64,000 nt of DNA from an uncultured Verrucomicrobiota bacterium (GTDB lineage: Bacteria; Verrucomicrobiota; Kiritimatiellia; Kiritimatiellales; Tichowtungiaceae), in contig CAIKWE010000039.1 of the NCBI GenBank assembly GCA_903831085.1, forward strand, positions 46,496 to 110,495, in the 5' to 3' direction. Shown here piece after piece: positions 26,133 to 35,878 of this stretch (positions are counted from its first letter, which is position 1; each line of letters starts with the position of its first letter). The position numbers were made by a program, and so were the translations under genes. The notes beneath the pieces are model-generated. The model was not told the origin of the DNA, did not search any database, and saw only the letters and a list, made by a program, of their open reading frames with translations.

Positions 26133-26605
26133 GGCGCAGGTGTAACGGATGTCGGCGCAACAGGTGCGGCGCCGCGGGTGGCGATGAAGACCTGCCGGAA
26201 TCCGGCGCGGGCGGCGGCATCATAGACGCTTGCGGCGGTTGCCTGCGGCGTGGATGCGTCAGCTTCAAGGATCAGTGCGATGCCGGGGCGTTCCTGTACG
26301 GCGGCGCGCAGGACAGATTCCAGATTGGACGGATTCACCTGTTCGTCGTTAAAAAAGAAGAAACCTTCGCGGGAAATGCTGAGCACCATGTCATTGAACT
26401 GAATACCTGCTGTCTGCGAAGCGACCGGCAGGTCGATCGTGATCCCCGGCTTCAGAACGAAGTGCGACGTGACCAGTACGAAGGCGCTGAACAGCAGTGC
26501 CGCGTTGAGAAAGACAACGCCGGTGAGAAAGCCGCGCCCGGTCCGGCGGCGCGGCAGGAAGGTGCGGTGCAGATGAAGTACAGCTTCGCAATCGTTACGG
26601 TTCAT
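26129..26605 (-). CDS. exbD: ExbD/TolR-family biopolymer transport protein
   Basis: 158 residues from ATG at 26605; the longer frame upstream is not supported. One transmembrane segment (FLTGVVFLNAALLFSAFVL) is followed by ITIDLPVASQ and the periplasmic domain, with ISREGFFFFNDEQV and IALILEADAST, typical of ExbD. The membrane helix has no obvious Asp where the proton-carrying Asp of ExbD lies, so coupling may differ. It is encoded between an ExbB-like and a TonB-like protein, overlapping both genes by a few bases. Confidence 0.8.
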   Translation of the reverse strand: MNRNDCEAVLHLHRTFLPRRRTGRGFLTGVVFLNAALLFSAFVLVTSHFVLKPGITIDLPVASQTAGIQFNDMVLSISREGFFFFNDEQVNPSNLESVLRAAVQERPGIALILEADASTPQATAASVYDAAARAGFRQVFIATRGAAPVAPTSVTPAP

Positions 26606-27224
26606 GGCGCGCTCCGGCGGCGGTGTGAGTGAGGAAATAAATAATTTCTCCGGCGGCCTGTTCCATGTCGAGCGCGATGGATTCAACGCGGCTGACGAGG
26701 AAGTGGTAGCCCGCGTAGGCGGGAATGCCGGTGGCCAGTCCGGCGGCGGTGGTGAGCAGCGCGCTCCAGAGTCCGCCTGAGAGCGTGCCGATTTCCGCAA
26801 GCGGCGAACCGGCCTGCAAGGCGGCCAGTATTTGCAGCATACCGAGCACGGTGCCGAACAGTCCAAGCATTGGAAGAACCTGAGCGAGAGTGATCAGCAT
26901 GTTCATGTGGCGTTCGAGGCGCGGAATTTCACTGAGGCCCGCCTGCTGAACCGCTTTGACCAGTTCGTCTTTCGGCTCGTTGCGGTGCAGCAGCGCGGTG
27001 CGGACCAGATGCGCGGCGGGGCCGGGCGTTTGGTCGCAGATGCTGACGGCTTCCAGGTCATTGCCGCGTGTGATGTTGGTTGTGATCCCGTTCAGGAAGT
27101 CGTCTATTTTGATCTGCGCGCGATGAAGATGAAAAAAACGCTCCAGGAAAATCACCAGTGCGATAAATCCGCAAACCAGAATAAGCCACATCACCGGGCC
27201 GCCGCTGTTAATCCATCCACTCAT
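26595..27224 (-). CDS. exbB: ExbB/TolQ/MotA-family proton channel protein
   Basis: 209 residues from ATG at 27224, after AAGGAG. The three membrane segments of ExbB are present: VMWLILVCGFIALVIFLERF near the N terminus, then LITLAQVLPMLGLFGTVLGM and LWSALLTTAAGLATGIPAYAG. The GLFGTVLGM and ALLTTAAGL motifs are diagnostic. It forms the inner-membrane motor with ExbD. The segment LPMLG is encoded by a TTCCAA-type palindrome (26861-26875). Confidence 0.9.
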   Translation of the reverse strand: MSGWINSGGPVMWLILVCGFIALVIFLERFFHLHRAQIKIDDFLNGITTNITRGNDLEAVSICDQTPGPAAHLVRTALLHRNEPKDELVKAVQQAGLSEIPRLERHMNMLITLAQVLPMLGLFGTVLGMLQILAALQAGSPLAEIGTLSGGLWSALLTTAAGLATGIPAYAGYHFLVSRVESIALDMEQAAGEIIYFLTHTAAGARHEP

Positions 27225-27240
27225 AACCGCTCCTTTTCGC

Positions 27241-29724
27241 TTAGAACGCCGAGGCGTGCTCACGCTCTATTTTTTCGATCCGCTTCCGCGCCTCGCTTTT
27301 CGCGGGCACTCCGGCCTGAATAATCCGGTTGTAAATATTCACCGCCTCTTTCCACTGCTTCTGCTTTTCCTGCCAGGCGGCGGCGTCAAATGCGGCGCGT
27401 GTGAACCATGGCGCGGCTTCCGGCGACAGGGGTTCAGTCTGCCCATTACCGCTATAAACAACTTCCATGTAATGCGCGAACGCCTTTTCTTTCAGTCCCA
27501 GTTTGGCTTCACTGCGGGCGATTTTATAAAGAGCCTGCAGCCGGAGTTCAAATGGGGCGGCGGGGCGTTTGTAGAGAGCCTGATAAGCCGTCAGAGCTTC
27601 CTGATAGCGGCCCGGTTCGGATGTGCCGAGCGTGAACAGGCAGTCGGCCAGACGGCCGCGGGCGCGGTCGGCCAGCGGATCGTCCGGCGCTTTTTTGATA
27701 ACCTCTTCGTAGGCGAGAATGGCGCGCGGAAATTCGCCGAGCTCGGTGAGGGTTTCGCCCTGCGCGAAGCGGGTCTTCAGCATCAACGGACTGTCGGCAG
27801 TCTCTTTGGCGAGGCGGCTGAAGACAGTGAACGCTTCGAGAAATTTATCCTGTTTGAGCAGGGAGTTTCCGGCCCAGAAGAGCGCGTTATCAGTCAGTTC
27901 GTGTTTCGGGAAGCGCGCGGCGATGTCGAGGAAGGTGGCTTGCGCCTTGGCGTAATCGCCCCGGTTATAGTAATGCTCTCCCGTCCAGAAAAGCACTTCG
28001 GGGGTCCAGACGGAGCCGGGATATTTTTCGATGAAAGACTGACAGAGGACCAGTGCGCCCTCGGTGTCGCCCTGCATATAACGGCAGAAACCGCGCATGT
28101 AGAGGGCTTGTGGCGCTTCAGGAGAATCCGGCCAGTTGGTGCTGACGATGCGGAAACTTTCCAGCGCGGCGTCCCACTGACCGATGCGGTAGAGGATGAG
28201 GCCCTGCTGCTGAACAGCGGAGGCTTGTATGGCGGTGTTGGTGTATTGAGCGGCGATGCGGCGGTACTCTTCAATCGCCGGAGTCCATTTCTGCTCACGC
28301 TTTAGCAGTTCCGCCTGTTGCAGCGCGGCCTGCGGCGCAAGTTCGCTCTGCGGGAATTTTTTCTCCGTCTCTGCGAAAGCGGCGCGGGCCGCGTCGGTCT
28401 GTCCGGCGAGCAGACTGGAGACACCGCCCTGATATGCGGCTTGCGCGGCGAGCGGATGGCCCGGATAGGCCGAGGTGACACGCCGGTAGTTTTCGCGGGC
28501 CTTCGCATACTGCGCGGCGGCGAGGCGCGCGTCGCCCGCTTTAATAAAATCGGTCACACATCCGTCGGGCTGCGTGCATTTGGTTCCGGCAATTTCAAAG
28601 GCGGCGGCGGCTTCTTCGTAGCGCTTTTGTTCCCAGAGACTCCAGCCTTTACCGGCTTGTGCTCGGGCCTGTAAGGCAGGATCGGCCGCAATGTCGAGTC
28701 CGGTCTGAAACGCCTGTTCGGCGGCGGCAAACTGCTGCATTTTCAGCAGAGCTTCCGCTTTCTGGGTCAGCACTTCGGCGGCAGTGGCGGTATTTGGCGT
28801 CTCTTTGACGGCTTCATCGAAGAGTGAAAGGGCCTCTTTGGTTTTCTTTTCGTCAATCAGCAGGCCGGCGCGGGCGGCTTTCTGCCGGATTCTCAGGGCG
28901 GCTTCGCCGGTCAGCTTTTCGGCTTTGGCAAGCGCGTCGGCGGCGTCAGCGGAATTCCCGGCGCGCTGCTCCAGCGCGGAGAGCTCCACCCAGGCGACGG
29001 ATCTAAGCCGTGGATGAGCGGTTTCGTTCGAGCCGAGTATTTTGAGAAGGGCGGAGGCTTCGCTCAGTTCGTCTTTACCGCCGGTTGCGATCAGCCGCTT
29101 CGCCAGCTCAAGGCGGGCGCTGTCGGCCAGAACATGGTTCGGGAATCGTTCCAGCAGATCGTGCAGAGCCTTTGTCGAGTCGCTGTTTTTTCCGCGCTGC
29201 AGATAAATCGCGGCGAGGTCGAGCAGGTTTTGCGGAGCGTTTTCGTCGTCGGGACACTGCTTGCGGAACGATTCAAAGGTTTTCTGCGCGGACTTCAAGT
29301 CGCCGGCGGCCTGCTCGGCGCGGCCTTTCAGGCGCAATGCGGCGGGATTATAAACGCTGTCTTTGAGCGGGTTTTCCAGACTCTGGATGACAGCGCTGAA
29401 ATTACCGGATTCGAAAAGGGCGCGGGCGCGCCAGTAGGTAAACGCATCCTGACAAGGCAGCGCGGAGGACTCGTCAGCTAGAATCACCGCCTTGTCAAAT
29501 TTATGCTCACCGATCAGCGCGCGGATCAGCAGAACCGTCAGCGTCGCCTCCTCATCCGGGGTGCGTTTGGTGCTGAGCTCCTCCCAGATCTGCTGCTCAG
29601 CCAGCGGATAAAGCTCGTCATTCAGCGCCGCTTCGATTTGGCGGGTCGAAAACAACTCCTGCGCAAACAGCGCAGGAGTAAGCAGAAGCAGAAAAATCCA
29701 GACCTTGGAAAACCTCAAATTCAT
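27241..29724 (-). CDS. Large periplasmic tetratricopeptide-repeat protein
   Basis: 827 residues. A signal peptide (VWIFLLLLTPALFAQ) is followed almost entirely by TPR-type helix pairs (for example ALQARAQAGKGWSLWEQKRY and QALYMRGFCRYMQGD), including YbgF/BamD-like outer-membrane tol-pal TPRs. It is the first gene of an operon with exbB, exbD and the TonB-like gene, 17 bases from exbB. This layout is seen in other Gram-negative bacteria, where such TPR proteins assist Ton/Tol systems. No enzymatic domain is seen. The start ATG at 29724 has no clear ribosome binding site. Confidence 0.85.
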   Translation of the reverse strand: MNLRFSKVWIFLLLLTPALFAQELFSTRQIEAALNDELYPLAEQQIWEELSTKRTPDEEATLTVLLIRALIGEHKFDKAVILADESSALPCQDAFTYWRARALFESGNFSAVIQSLENPLKDSVYNPAALRLKGRAEQAAGDLKSAQKTFESFRKQCPDDENAPQNLLDLAAIYLQRGKNSDSTKALHDLLERFPNHVLADSARLELAKRLIATGGKDELSEASALLKILGSNETAHPRLRSVAWVELSALEQRAGNSADAADALAKAEKLTGEAALRIRQKAARAGLLIDEKKTKEALSLFDEAVKETPNTATAAEVLTQKAEALLKMQQFAAAEQAFQTGLDIAADPALQARAQAGKGWSLWEQKRYEEAAAAFEIAGTKCTQPDGCVTDFIKAGDARLAAAQYAKARENYRRVTSAYPGHPLAAQAAYQGGVSSLLAGQTDAARAAFAETEKKFPQSELAPQAALQQAELLKREQKWTPAIEEYRRIAAQYTNTAIQASAVQQQGLILYRIGQWDAALESFRIVSTNWPDSPEAPQALYMRGFCRYMQGDTEGALVLCQSFIEKYPGSVWTPEVLFWTGEHYYNRGDYAKAQATFLDIAARFPKHELTDNALFWAGNSLLKQDKFLEAFTVFSRLAKETADSPLMLKTRFAQGETLTELGEFPRAILAYEEVIKKAPDDPLADRARGRLADCLFTLGTSEPGRYQEALTAYQALYKRPAAPFELRLQALYKIARSEAKLGLKEKAFAHYMEVVYSGNGQTEPLSPEAAPWFTRAAFDAAAWQEKQKQWKEAVNIYNRIIQAGVPAKSEARKRIEKIEREHASAF

Positions 29725-29832
29725 TGGCGCGGAGTATCACGTTTCCCGCCGTCTTCTTCCAGCCTTTTTCTGCGGGGGAAACAGGGTTTGAATTTGACAG
29801 GCAAGGAGATGCGGTTAGGCTCGCCGCCAAGT

Positions 29833-30270
29833 ATGCATGAACTGAAATCCATCCTGCTGGTGGCGCTGGGCGGCGCGCTCGGCTCCGTGGTGCGCTATAA
29901 ACTCTCCGGCTGGGTGTTCCATCACACCACCGACTGGCAGTTTCCGGCAGGCACCTTTGTCGTGAATGTCATCGGATGTCTCGTCATCGGCGTGCTGGCC
30001 GGATTCGCCGTCAAAGAGGATTTTTTCTCTGCTGAAACCCGCATTTTTCTTTTCACCGGCATCATGGGCGGCTTCACGACCTTTTCGGCTTTCGGCCTCG
30101 AAACCTTCTACCTGCTGCGCCGCGGCGAAATTCTGGCGGCGGGAAGCAACGTTGTGCTCAGCGTGATCGTCGGCCTGATCGCTCTCTGGATCGGCTTTAT
30201 CTGCGTCCCGCACAGCGGCGGAGGATTTTTAAAGCAACCCGCTCCGGCAGACACGACAAAAAACGGTTAA
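29833..30270 (+). CDS. crcB: Fluoride ion exporter CrcB/Fluc
   Basis: 145 residues from ATG at 29833. Four membrane segments are present with the family motifs GGALGSVVRY, GTFVVNVIGCLVIG (with the conserved Asn) and GGFTTFSAFGLE (with the Phe box and the central sodium-site Thr/Ser). It forms a dual-topology dimer that exports fluoride. I see no fluoride riboswitch in the 108 bases upstream. AAGGAG at 29803-29808 is 24 bases from this ATG and touches an in-frame ATG at 29809, so the start is uncertain. Confidence 0.9.
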   Translation: MHELKSILLVALGGALGSVVRYKLSGWVFHHTTDWQFPAGTFVVNVIGCLVIGVLAGFAVKEDFFSAETRIFLFTGIMGGFTTFSAFGLETFYLLRRGEILAAGSNVVLSVIVGLIALWIGFICVPHSGGGFLKQPAPADTTKNG

Positions 30271-30274
30271 CGCT

Positions 30275-33148
30275 CTATTTGCCCAACATCTCAGCCAGAT
30301 ATTTACCGGTGTAGGATTCTGGAGTTTTGGCGACCTTCTCGGGCGTTCCGGCGACGACGATTTTTCCGCCGCGCTCGCCGCCCTCGGGGCCGAGGTCGAT
30401 CAGCCAGTCGGCGCGCTTGATGACGTCGAGGTTGTGTTCAATCACCAGCACGGTATTGCCGCCAGCGCGCAAAGTTTCCAATACCTGGATGAGTTTATGG
30501 ACATCGGCAAAGTGCAGACCGGTGGTCGGTTCATCGAGGATGTAGAGCGTGCGGCCCGTCGCTTTTTTGCTGAGTTCCGCTGACAGCTTAATGCGCTGGG
30601 CTTCGCCGCCGGAGAGCGTGGTGGCGGACTGACCGAGGCAGAGATAGCCGAGACCGACCTCGCGGAGCGTGCGCAGTTTCCGCTCAACACCAGGGATGGC
30701 GGCGAAAAATTCGCACGCTTCGTTGATGGTCATCGAGAGCACCTCGGCAATGTTTTTGCCGCCGTAATGCACCTCAAGGGTTTCGCGGTTGTAGCGTTTG
30801 CCAGCGCACTGCGGGCAGGTGACGTAGACGTCCGGCAGAAAATGCATTTCGATTTTGAGCAGTCCGTCGCCCTGGCAGTGCTCGCATCGTCCGCCTTTGA
30901 CGTTAAAGCTGAAACGCCCCGGCCCGTAGCCGCGCACTTTGGAGGCGGGCAGTTGCGTAAAGAGGTCGCGGATGATGGAGAACGCGCCGGTGTAGGTGAC
31001 CGGATTGCTGCGCGGCGTACGGCCGATCGGCGACTGGTCGATGACAATCACCTTGTCGATCTGTTCAACACCGAGCAGTTCCTTGTGTTTTCCGGGACGT
31101 TCTTTAGAGCCGAAGAAGCGGCGGTAGAGCGCGCGGCGCAACACGTCGTCGACGAGCGTGCTTTTGCCGGAACCGGAAACGCCGGTGACGCAGGTGAGCA
31201 GTCCGAGCGGAATTTTGACATTGATGTTCTTGAGGTTGTTTTCGGCCGCGCCGCGGATTTCGATAAAGCCTGTGGCGGCTTTATTCCGTTCGGCGGGCAG
31301 TTCGATTTCAATTTCGCGCCGCATGTATTGCGCGGTCAGCGAGTTTTTGGCTTTGAGCAGTTGCGCGGGCGTTCCGGTAAAAACAATTTCGCCGCCGTGG
31401 ACACCGGCGCCGGGGCCGAGGTCGATGACATGATCGGCTTCGCGGATGGTCTGCTCGTCGTGTTCGACGACGACGACGGTATTGCCGAGGTCGCGCAGTT
31501 CCTTGAGTGTGGCGAGCAGACGGTCGTTATCGCGCTGGTGCAGGCCGATGCTTGGCTCGTCGAGAACGTAGAGCACGCCGGTCAGGCGCGAGCCGATCTG
31601 CGTGGCCAGTCGAATGCGTTGCGCTTCGCCGCCGGAGAGCGTGCCGCTTTCGCGGTCGAGCGTCAGGTAGTCGAGGCCGACATCCATCATGAAGCCGAGG
31701 CGCGCCTGAATTTCCTTCAGAATGTCACGGGCAATAATCGATTCTTCTTTGGTTAGTTCCAAAGCTTGGAAAAACTTCTGCGCCTGTTCGATGGAGAGCG
31801 TGCAGATTTCGTAAATGTTTTTTCCGCCGACGGTGCAGGCGAGCGTTTCGGGCCGCAGGCGCGCGCCGTTGCAGGCGGTGCAGCGCTGGTTGCCCATGTA
31901 GGCGCGTAACCGCTCCTGATTGAATTCACTTTCGGATTCGGTGTAGCTCCGCTGGAGGTTCGGGATGAGCCCTTCGAACGGTTTGTGCACTTTGTGGCGG
32001 CGGAGGTAATAGCTGATCGGTTCATCGCCGGAGCCGTAGAAGAGAATTTTTTTGAAGGAGGCGGGCAGTTCGTTGAACGGCATGCTGAGCGAAATGCCGT
32101 AATGGTCGGCGACGGCGTGCAGTAGTTTTTTGTAATAGATGATGGCACGCCGTCCGCCGCGCCGCCACGGGTGGATGCTTTCTTCGAGCGGCAGTGTTTC
32201 GTCGGGGACGACCAGCTCTTCGTCGAATGTGAGCATGTTGCCGAGTCCGTGACAGGTCGGGCAGGCACCGTATGGACTGTTGAATGAAAAATGTTTTGGT
32301 GTAAAAGTTTCGAAGCTGATGTTGCAGTCGAGGCAGGCGTTCTTTTCGGAATAGAGGCGGTCGGTCCATTTGTTCTCAGGTAGGGCGCGACCGCCGGGCG
32401 CGCCGCGGACGGATCGGCGATCCGTCCCTACCTCAACCATCGCAATCATCAGTCCTTCGCCGGTGGCGAGCGCCAGCTCGACGGAGTCGTTGATCCGGCT
32501 ACGTGTGGCGGGGTCGATCACGAGCCGGTCAATGACGGCTTCAATGGTGTGTTTTTTGTTTTTATCGAGATCGGGGATGGCATCCAGTTCGTAGAGTTCG
32601 CCGTTGACGCGGACGCGGACGAAGCCCTGCCGCCGGATGGAGTCGAAGACCTCTTCGTGCTTTCCTTTGCGGCCGCGCACCAGCGGCGCAAGCAGCATGA
32701 CTTTGGTTTTTTCCGGGATCTGTAAAAGCTGCTCCGTGATGTTCTCAGCGCTTTGCCGCTGGATCGGTTTGCCGCAGGAAGGGCAGTGGACTTTTCCAAT
32801 GCTTGGAAACAGCAGGCGGAGATAGTCATGGATTTCGGTTGTAGTGGCGACGATGGAGCGCGGATTCGAGCCCGCTGTGCGCTGTTCGATGGAAATGGCG
32901 GGCGAAAGGCCTTCGATGGTGTCCACGTCGGGCTTCTGCATCTGCTCGAGAAACTGGCGGGCGTAGGCGGAGAGGCTTTCGACATATTTACGTTGTCCTT
33001 CGGCGTAAAGCGTATCGAAGGCAAGCGACGACTTTCCCGAGCCGCTCAGCCCGGTGATGACGGTGAGTTTGTTGCGCGGGATGCGCACCGTGATGTTCTT
33101 CAGGTTGTGCTCCCGCGCTCCGCTGACAGTAATCCACTGAGTGTTCAT
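30275..33148 (-). CDS. uvrA: Excinuclease ABC subunit A
   Basis: 957 residues from ATG at 33148. Walker A motifs GLSGSGKSS (about residue 32) and GVSGSGKST, two ABC signatures ([13 protein letters not shown] and [13 protein letters not shown]), and zinc fingers CLDC...CPTC and CEHC...CPQC are all present. It recognises bulky DNA damage in nucleotide excision repair. Residues about 239-257 are an extra segment encoded by a BIME-like repeat at 32380-32433, placed just before the first zinc finger. Two perfect TTCCAA-N3-TTGGAA palindromes (31757, 32794) are also in frame. Confidence 0.97.
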   Translation of the reverse strand: MNTQWITVSGAREHNLKNITVRIPRNKLTVITGLSGSGKSSLAFDTLYAEGQRKYVESLSAYARQFLEQMQKPDVDTIEGLSPAISIEQRTAGSNPRSIVATTTEIHDYLRLLFPSIGKVHCPSCGKPIQRQSAENITEQLLQIPEKTKVMLLAPLVRGRKGKHEEVFDSIRRQGFVRVRVNGELYELDAIPDLDKNKKHTIEAVIDRLVIDPATRSRINDSVELALATGEGLMIAMVEVGTDRRSVRGAPGGRALPENKWTDRLYSEKNACLDCNISFETFTPKHFSFNSPYGACPTCHGLGNMLTFDEELVVPDETLPLEESIHPWRRGGRRAIIYYKKLLHAVADHYGISLSMPFNELPASFKKILFYGSGDEPISYYLRRHKVHKPFEGLIPNLQRSYTESESEFNQERLRAYMGNQRCTACNGARLRPETLACTVGGKNIYEICTLSIEQAQKFFQALELTKEESIIARDILKEIQARLGFMMDVGLDYLTLDRESGTLSGGEAQRIRLATQIGSRLTGVLYVLDEPSIGLHQRDNDRLLATLKELRDLGNTVVVVEHDEQTIREADHVIDLGPGAGVHGGEIVFTGTPAQLLKAKNSLTAQYMRREIEIELPAERNKAATGFIEIRGAAENNLKNINVKIPLGLLTCVTGVSGSGKSTLVDDVLRRALYRRFFGSKERPGKHKELLGVEQIDKVIVIDQSPIGRTPRSNPVTYTGAFSIIRDLFTQLPASKVRGYGPGRFSFNVKGGRCEHCQGDGLLKIEMHFLPDVYVTCPQCAGKRYNRETLEVHYGGKNIAEVLSMTINEACEFFAAIPGVERKLRTLREVGLGYLCLGQSATTLSGGEAQRIKLSAELSKKATGRTLYILDEPTTGLHFADVHKLIQVLETLRAGGNTVLVIEHNLDVIKRADWLIDLGPEGGERGGKIVVAGTPEKVAKTPESYTGKYLAEMLGK
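32380..32433. repeat. BIME-like two-hairpin element inside uvrA
   Basis: The outer stem GGTAGGG closes with CCCTACC. The inner hairpins are GCGCGACCGCCGGGCGCGC and GGACGGATCGGCGATCCGTCC. It has the same architecture as 5499-5553 and 14370-14423. On the coding strand it is read as [18 protein letters not shown]. Confidence 0.85.
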
Positions 33149-33229
33149 GTGACCTTGGTCTTCCTGAGTCTGTAACAGCAACAAACTCTAACACAGGCAG
33201 AACCTGTTTGGGAAATTCATATAACGAAC

Positions 33230-33259
33230 TTGCATTAATCCGGCTTCCGAACGTATAAC
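33230..33259 (+). promoter_or_regulatory. Probable sigma-70 promoter upstream of the 33309 gene
   Basis: TTGCAT (33230-33235) and TATAAC (33254-33259) with an 18-base spacer, 50 bases before the start codon. Confidence 0.5.
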
Positions 33260-33308
33260 CAAAACGGTTGTATTTAGTTGAGCAGTACGACAAGCGAAGG
33301 GGTTTAAT

Positions 33309-33938
33309 ATGCGTATTACAGCAGGTGTAGCGGGGGTTCTCTTAATAGCCGCAGTAGCGATTGCTCAGGATGACAGCACGATTGCCGAACAGGTCGCGGC
33401 GGCGCAAAAACATGCTAGTATCGGCGCGGTCGAATCCAAGGTGACTACAAGTAAAAAGACAGGCGTAAAGACCCAATCGATCAAAGTCGCTTCGGAGCAG
33501 GAGCCGGATAATCCTTTTGTCGGCACCATGCGGCTCACCATCGAGATGGAGGCCGGTGACAATATATGGTACGGCCAGCAGCAGCAGACGCAGCAGAAGC
33601 AGCTCTCAACACAGGCCGGGGCGGAACAGGGGAAGATTGATTATACCGGCGAGGATTCGTGGACTTTCAAAATAGCGTTAAGCGATGATCTCAAAGGGGG
33701 GAAAGTAAAAGCCTACGCCGCGGAATACGGGTTTGTGGTCAGCAATAAGGTGTCCGGCGATAAGTTTGTCGTTGTTGCCGCCAAATACGATCGGGCGGAA
33801 AGCGCGGATGAGATCATGGCGCGCAACCAGGATTCTAAAAACGTTATCAAAATCAAATCGACGGCCAAGGCTCTGAAGAAAGGTGAGGGAGACGAGGACA
33901 AGAAGGGCGATGGCGGAGGCGGCGGAGGCGGTGAATAG
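33309..33938 (+). CDS. Secreted protein of unknown function with Gly-rich tail
   Basis: 209 residues. A signal peptide (MRITAGVAGVLLIAAVAIAQ) precedes a soluble region with a Gln-rich stretch (WYGQQQQTQQKQL) and a beta-rich middle (VVSNKVSGDKFVVVAAKYD). The C terminus is a charged Lys/Asp/Glu segment ending GDGGGGGGGE. I do not recognise a family. It is followed after 18 bases by a small membrane protein gene and a terminator, so the two form a short operon with a promoter of their own. Confidence 0.7.
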   Translation: MRITAGVAGVLLIAAVAIAQDDSTIAEQVAAAQKHASIGAVESKVTTSKKTGVKTQSIKVASEQEPDNPFVGTMRLTIEMEAGDNIWYGQQQQTQQKQLSTQAGAEQGKIDYTGEDSWTFKIALSDDLKGGKVKAYAAEYGFVVSNKVSGDKFVVVAAKYDRAESADEIMARNQDSKNVIKIKSTAKALKKGEGDEDKKGDGGGGGGGE

Positions 33939-33956
33939 GATTGCGAGTTTTTCTTT

Positions 33957-34280
33957 ATGAAATCAACCTACACACAATTAATGAAAAAACCGGTTGTCGG
34001 CAGTACGCTGGCAGTGGCGGCGGGCATTTCCTTTTTCTTTAACTGCATGCTGATGCCGCTGGTGGGCCGGGCCGGAGCCAAATCTCCGAATGCGGATAAA
34101 AACCAGCTGGGCTTTCTGGCAGTGCTCGGGCTCACTTTTATTCTGGCGGCGCTGGCGACGTGGTCGAAAATGCTGCGTAGTTCGGAAGACAAGAGCCCTA
34201 TTCCCTACTGGTCGATCGGGCTGTGCGTGATCTGCGCGGCTCTTTTCGTTCTGCTCATGACCGGCCGGCTGGCGGTTTAA
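33957..34280 (+). CDS. Small inner-membrane protein, three predicted segments
   Basis: 107 residues with hydrophobic stretches at about 15-36 (STLAVAAGISFFFNCMLMPL), 50-68 (LGFLAVLGLTFILAALATW) and 82-103 (WSIGLCVICAALFVLLMTG). No known domain. It is the second gene of the operon with the secreted Gly-rich protein. The frame is closed by a strong terminator. Confidence 0.7.
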   Translation: MKSTYTQLMKKPVVGSTLAVAAGISFFFNCMLMPLVGRAGAKSPNADKNQLGFLAVLGLTFILAALATWSKMLRSSEDKSPIPYWSIGLCVICAALFVLLMTGRLAV

Positions 34281-34307
34281 AGTCGGGATATGGGACCCGG
34301 TTGAATG

Positions 34308-34343
34308 AAAAAAAGGCGGCTCAGTAATGAGTCGCCTTTTTTG
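34308..34343. terminator. Bidirectional intrinsic terminator
   Basis: AAAAGGCGGCTCA pairs with TGAGTCGCCTTTT (one G-T pair), with A-rich and T-rich flanks. It separates the + strand membrane protein gene from the convergent PEP-CTERM gene. Confidence 0.9.
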
Positions 34344-34359
34344 ATTTGTTGGCTGACGT

Positions 34360-35166
34360 TCAGGCGTTGTAGCGGCGGCGGATCAGGAAGATCAGCCCTC
34401 CACCGAAAGCTATCATCAACACACTGGCCGGTTCAGGCACAGCAACCGGTGAACTCCAGCCAACAGAAATATTGTCCGAAAGGTTGGCCCCGCCACCTAC
34501 GTCGGCATTGAAAGCGTTATGGTCGGTATTCTCGGAAATACTGGCTACTTGTATGCGCCAGGTCTGGTCGCTACGCAGATCGGTATAGGCCGCCAGATAG
34601 GCCCAGGAGACTGCAAAGTCAATAAAGGTAGTACCGGCGAAATTGGTTGTGTCTTGAAGGTCGGTGGTGCGGACATAACCGTCAGTTGAGCGTCCGCCGC
34701 CGTTGATGTCGTTAATGAGTTTTGATGTGGCATTGTTATCAATGTCATGCACCCGCGATTGACCCCAGGTCGGGCCGTTGGTTTGTCCCACGCACATTTC
34801 CAGTCCATGATTGGTGACAGCACCCCCTTTAGCGTCCCATGCGAAGGCGTAGTCAATGCCGGTGACGCCGTAGTTCGCGACATCAATCAGCAAAGCGTGT
34901 GTGCCGTATTCCTGCTCATACGGGCTGATATCCACCCGCATGCGGAACATCACATAGGAGCCGTTGTTGGCGTAATAAAGGCCGGGGTTATTCGCGTCGC
35001 CGACAAAATCCATTGATTCGGTTACACCGGCGTTATGGGCATCATAGCCTCCGAGTGAAGTCCATGAGCTTGCCCAGTTGGCATAGGTTCCGACCTGATT
35101 GACAACCGTGCTGAAGCCGGTCGTAGCGATCAGGCACATCAGCATAGAAACAATTAATATACGCAT
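34360..35166 (-). CDS. PEP-CTERM sorting-domain protein
   Basis: 268 residues from ATG at 35166, after GGGAG. A signal peptide (MRILIVSMLMCLIATTGFS) opens the protein, followed by a beta-rich body with no motif I recognise. The C terminus is VAVPEPASVLMIAFGG, a hydrophobic helix and RRRYNA: the P-E-P motif, membrane segment and basic tail recognised by exosortase. Such proteins are exported, cut and attached at the cell surface or in exopolysaccharide. The exosortase is not in this window. The promoter is not evident. Confidence 0.88.
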   Translation of the reverse strand: MRILIVSMLMCLIATTGFSTVVNQVGTYANWASSWTSLGGYDAHNAGVTESMDFVGDANNPGLYYANNGSYVMFRMRVDISPYEQEYGTHALLIDVANYGVTGIDYAFAWDAKGGAVTNHGLEMCVGQTNGPTWGQSRVHDIDNNATSKLINDINGGGRSTDGYVRTTDLQDTTNFAGTTFIDFAVSWAYLAAYTDLRSDQTWRIQVASISENTDHNAFNADVGGGANLSDNISVGWSSPVAVPEPASVLMIAFGGGLIFLIRRRYNA

Positions 35167-35253
35167 AAGTAATCTCCCTTTTGATACGGACATTTTACCC
35201 GCGTTTGAATCGGGGTCAATTTTTAAACACCTGAACTTCTGTAAGGGGTTCCA

Positions 35254-35778
35254 TCACAGACATGCTTTATAAAGCGCCCAGGCGGCGAGAGTCTTGCCAT
35301 CATCTACCTTTCCGTCGCGGATCAGGTCATCCATTTCCTGTTCGGTGACGAGGAAGGTTTCAATATTTTCATCTTGGTCGAAGTCGGTTTCGCCCGGCTC
35401 GTGGACATCGGCATAGAAGATGTCGATCCTCTCGGTGCAGTAGCCGACCGATGGATAAATTGGCGCGAGAAAGCGGATCGAATCGGGTGTATAGCCGGTT
35501 TCTTCTTTCAGTTCGCGAATGGCCGCAGCTTCCGCCGCTTCACCGGGGTCGACGTTGCCGGCCATCACCTCGAAGCAGACGCGCTCCATCGCTTTGCGGA
35601 ACTGGCGGATAAAAACAAACCGCCCGTCGCGTCGTTGTGCAATGACCGCCACTGCCGCGCCGTGGCGGATAATTTCACGCGTTCCGGTGCGTCCGTCCGC
35701 CAGTTCCACGTCCAGCACATCGAGGCTCAGAATGCGCCCTTCAAAAACCGTTCTCGTTTTTAGTGTTTTCTCGCACAT
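35254..35778 (-). CDS. NUDIX hydrolase, ADP-ribose pyrophosphatase type
   Basis: 174 residues from ATG at 35778; GGAG lies nine bases upstream, and the longer frame to 35844 is less likely. The Nudix box GNVDPGEAAEAAAIRELKEE, continuing TGY, fits G-x5-E-x7-REUxEExGU exactly. RQFRKAMERVCFEVMAG upstream of it is typical of ADP-ribose pyrophosphatases (NudF), which hydrolyse ADP-ribose to AMP and ribose 5-phosphate. It is divergent from dgt across 100 bases. Confidence 0.9.
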   Translation of the reverse strand: MCEKTLKTRTVFEGRILSLDVLDVELADGRTGTREIIRHGAAVAVIAQRRDGRFVFIRQFRKAMERVCFEVMAGNVDPGEAAEAAAIRELKEETGYTPDSIRFLAPIYPSVGYCTERIDIFYADVHEPGETDFDQDENIETFLVTEQEMDDLIRDGKVDDGKTLAAWALYKACL

Positions 35779-35878
35779 ATTTTGTATCTCCGCGACTTCC
35801 AGACCACCAGATGCAGAATAGACGAAAAAACCGCAGTGTGTCATTTGTCAAATTGCTCCGGAGGGCTAGAATGCGGTC

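Noticed and set aside
29725..29832. Fluoride riboswitch upstream of crcB
   Set aside because: I looked for the conserved GGxGAUGG...CC core and could not find it.
26832..30270. Rightward frames opposite exbB and the large TPR gene, and the long upstream extension of crcB
   Set aside because: They mirror strong genes on the other strand; CrcB homology begins only at about 29833.
33896..33937. GGCGGAGGCGG run as a regulatory repeat
   Set aside because: It is in frame and simply encodes the Gly-rich tail of the secreted protein.
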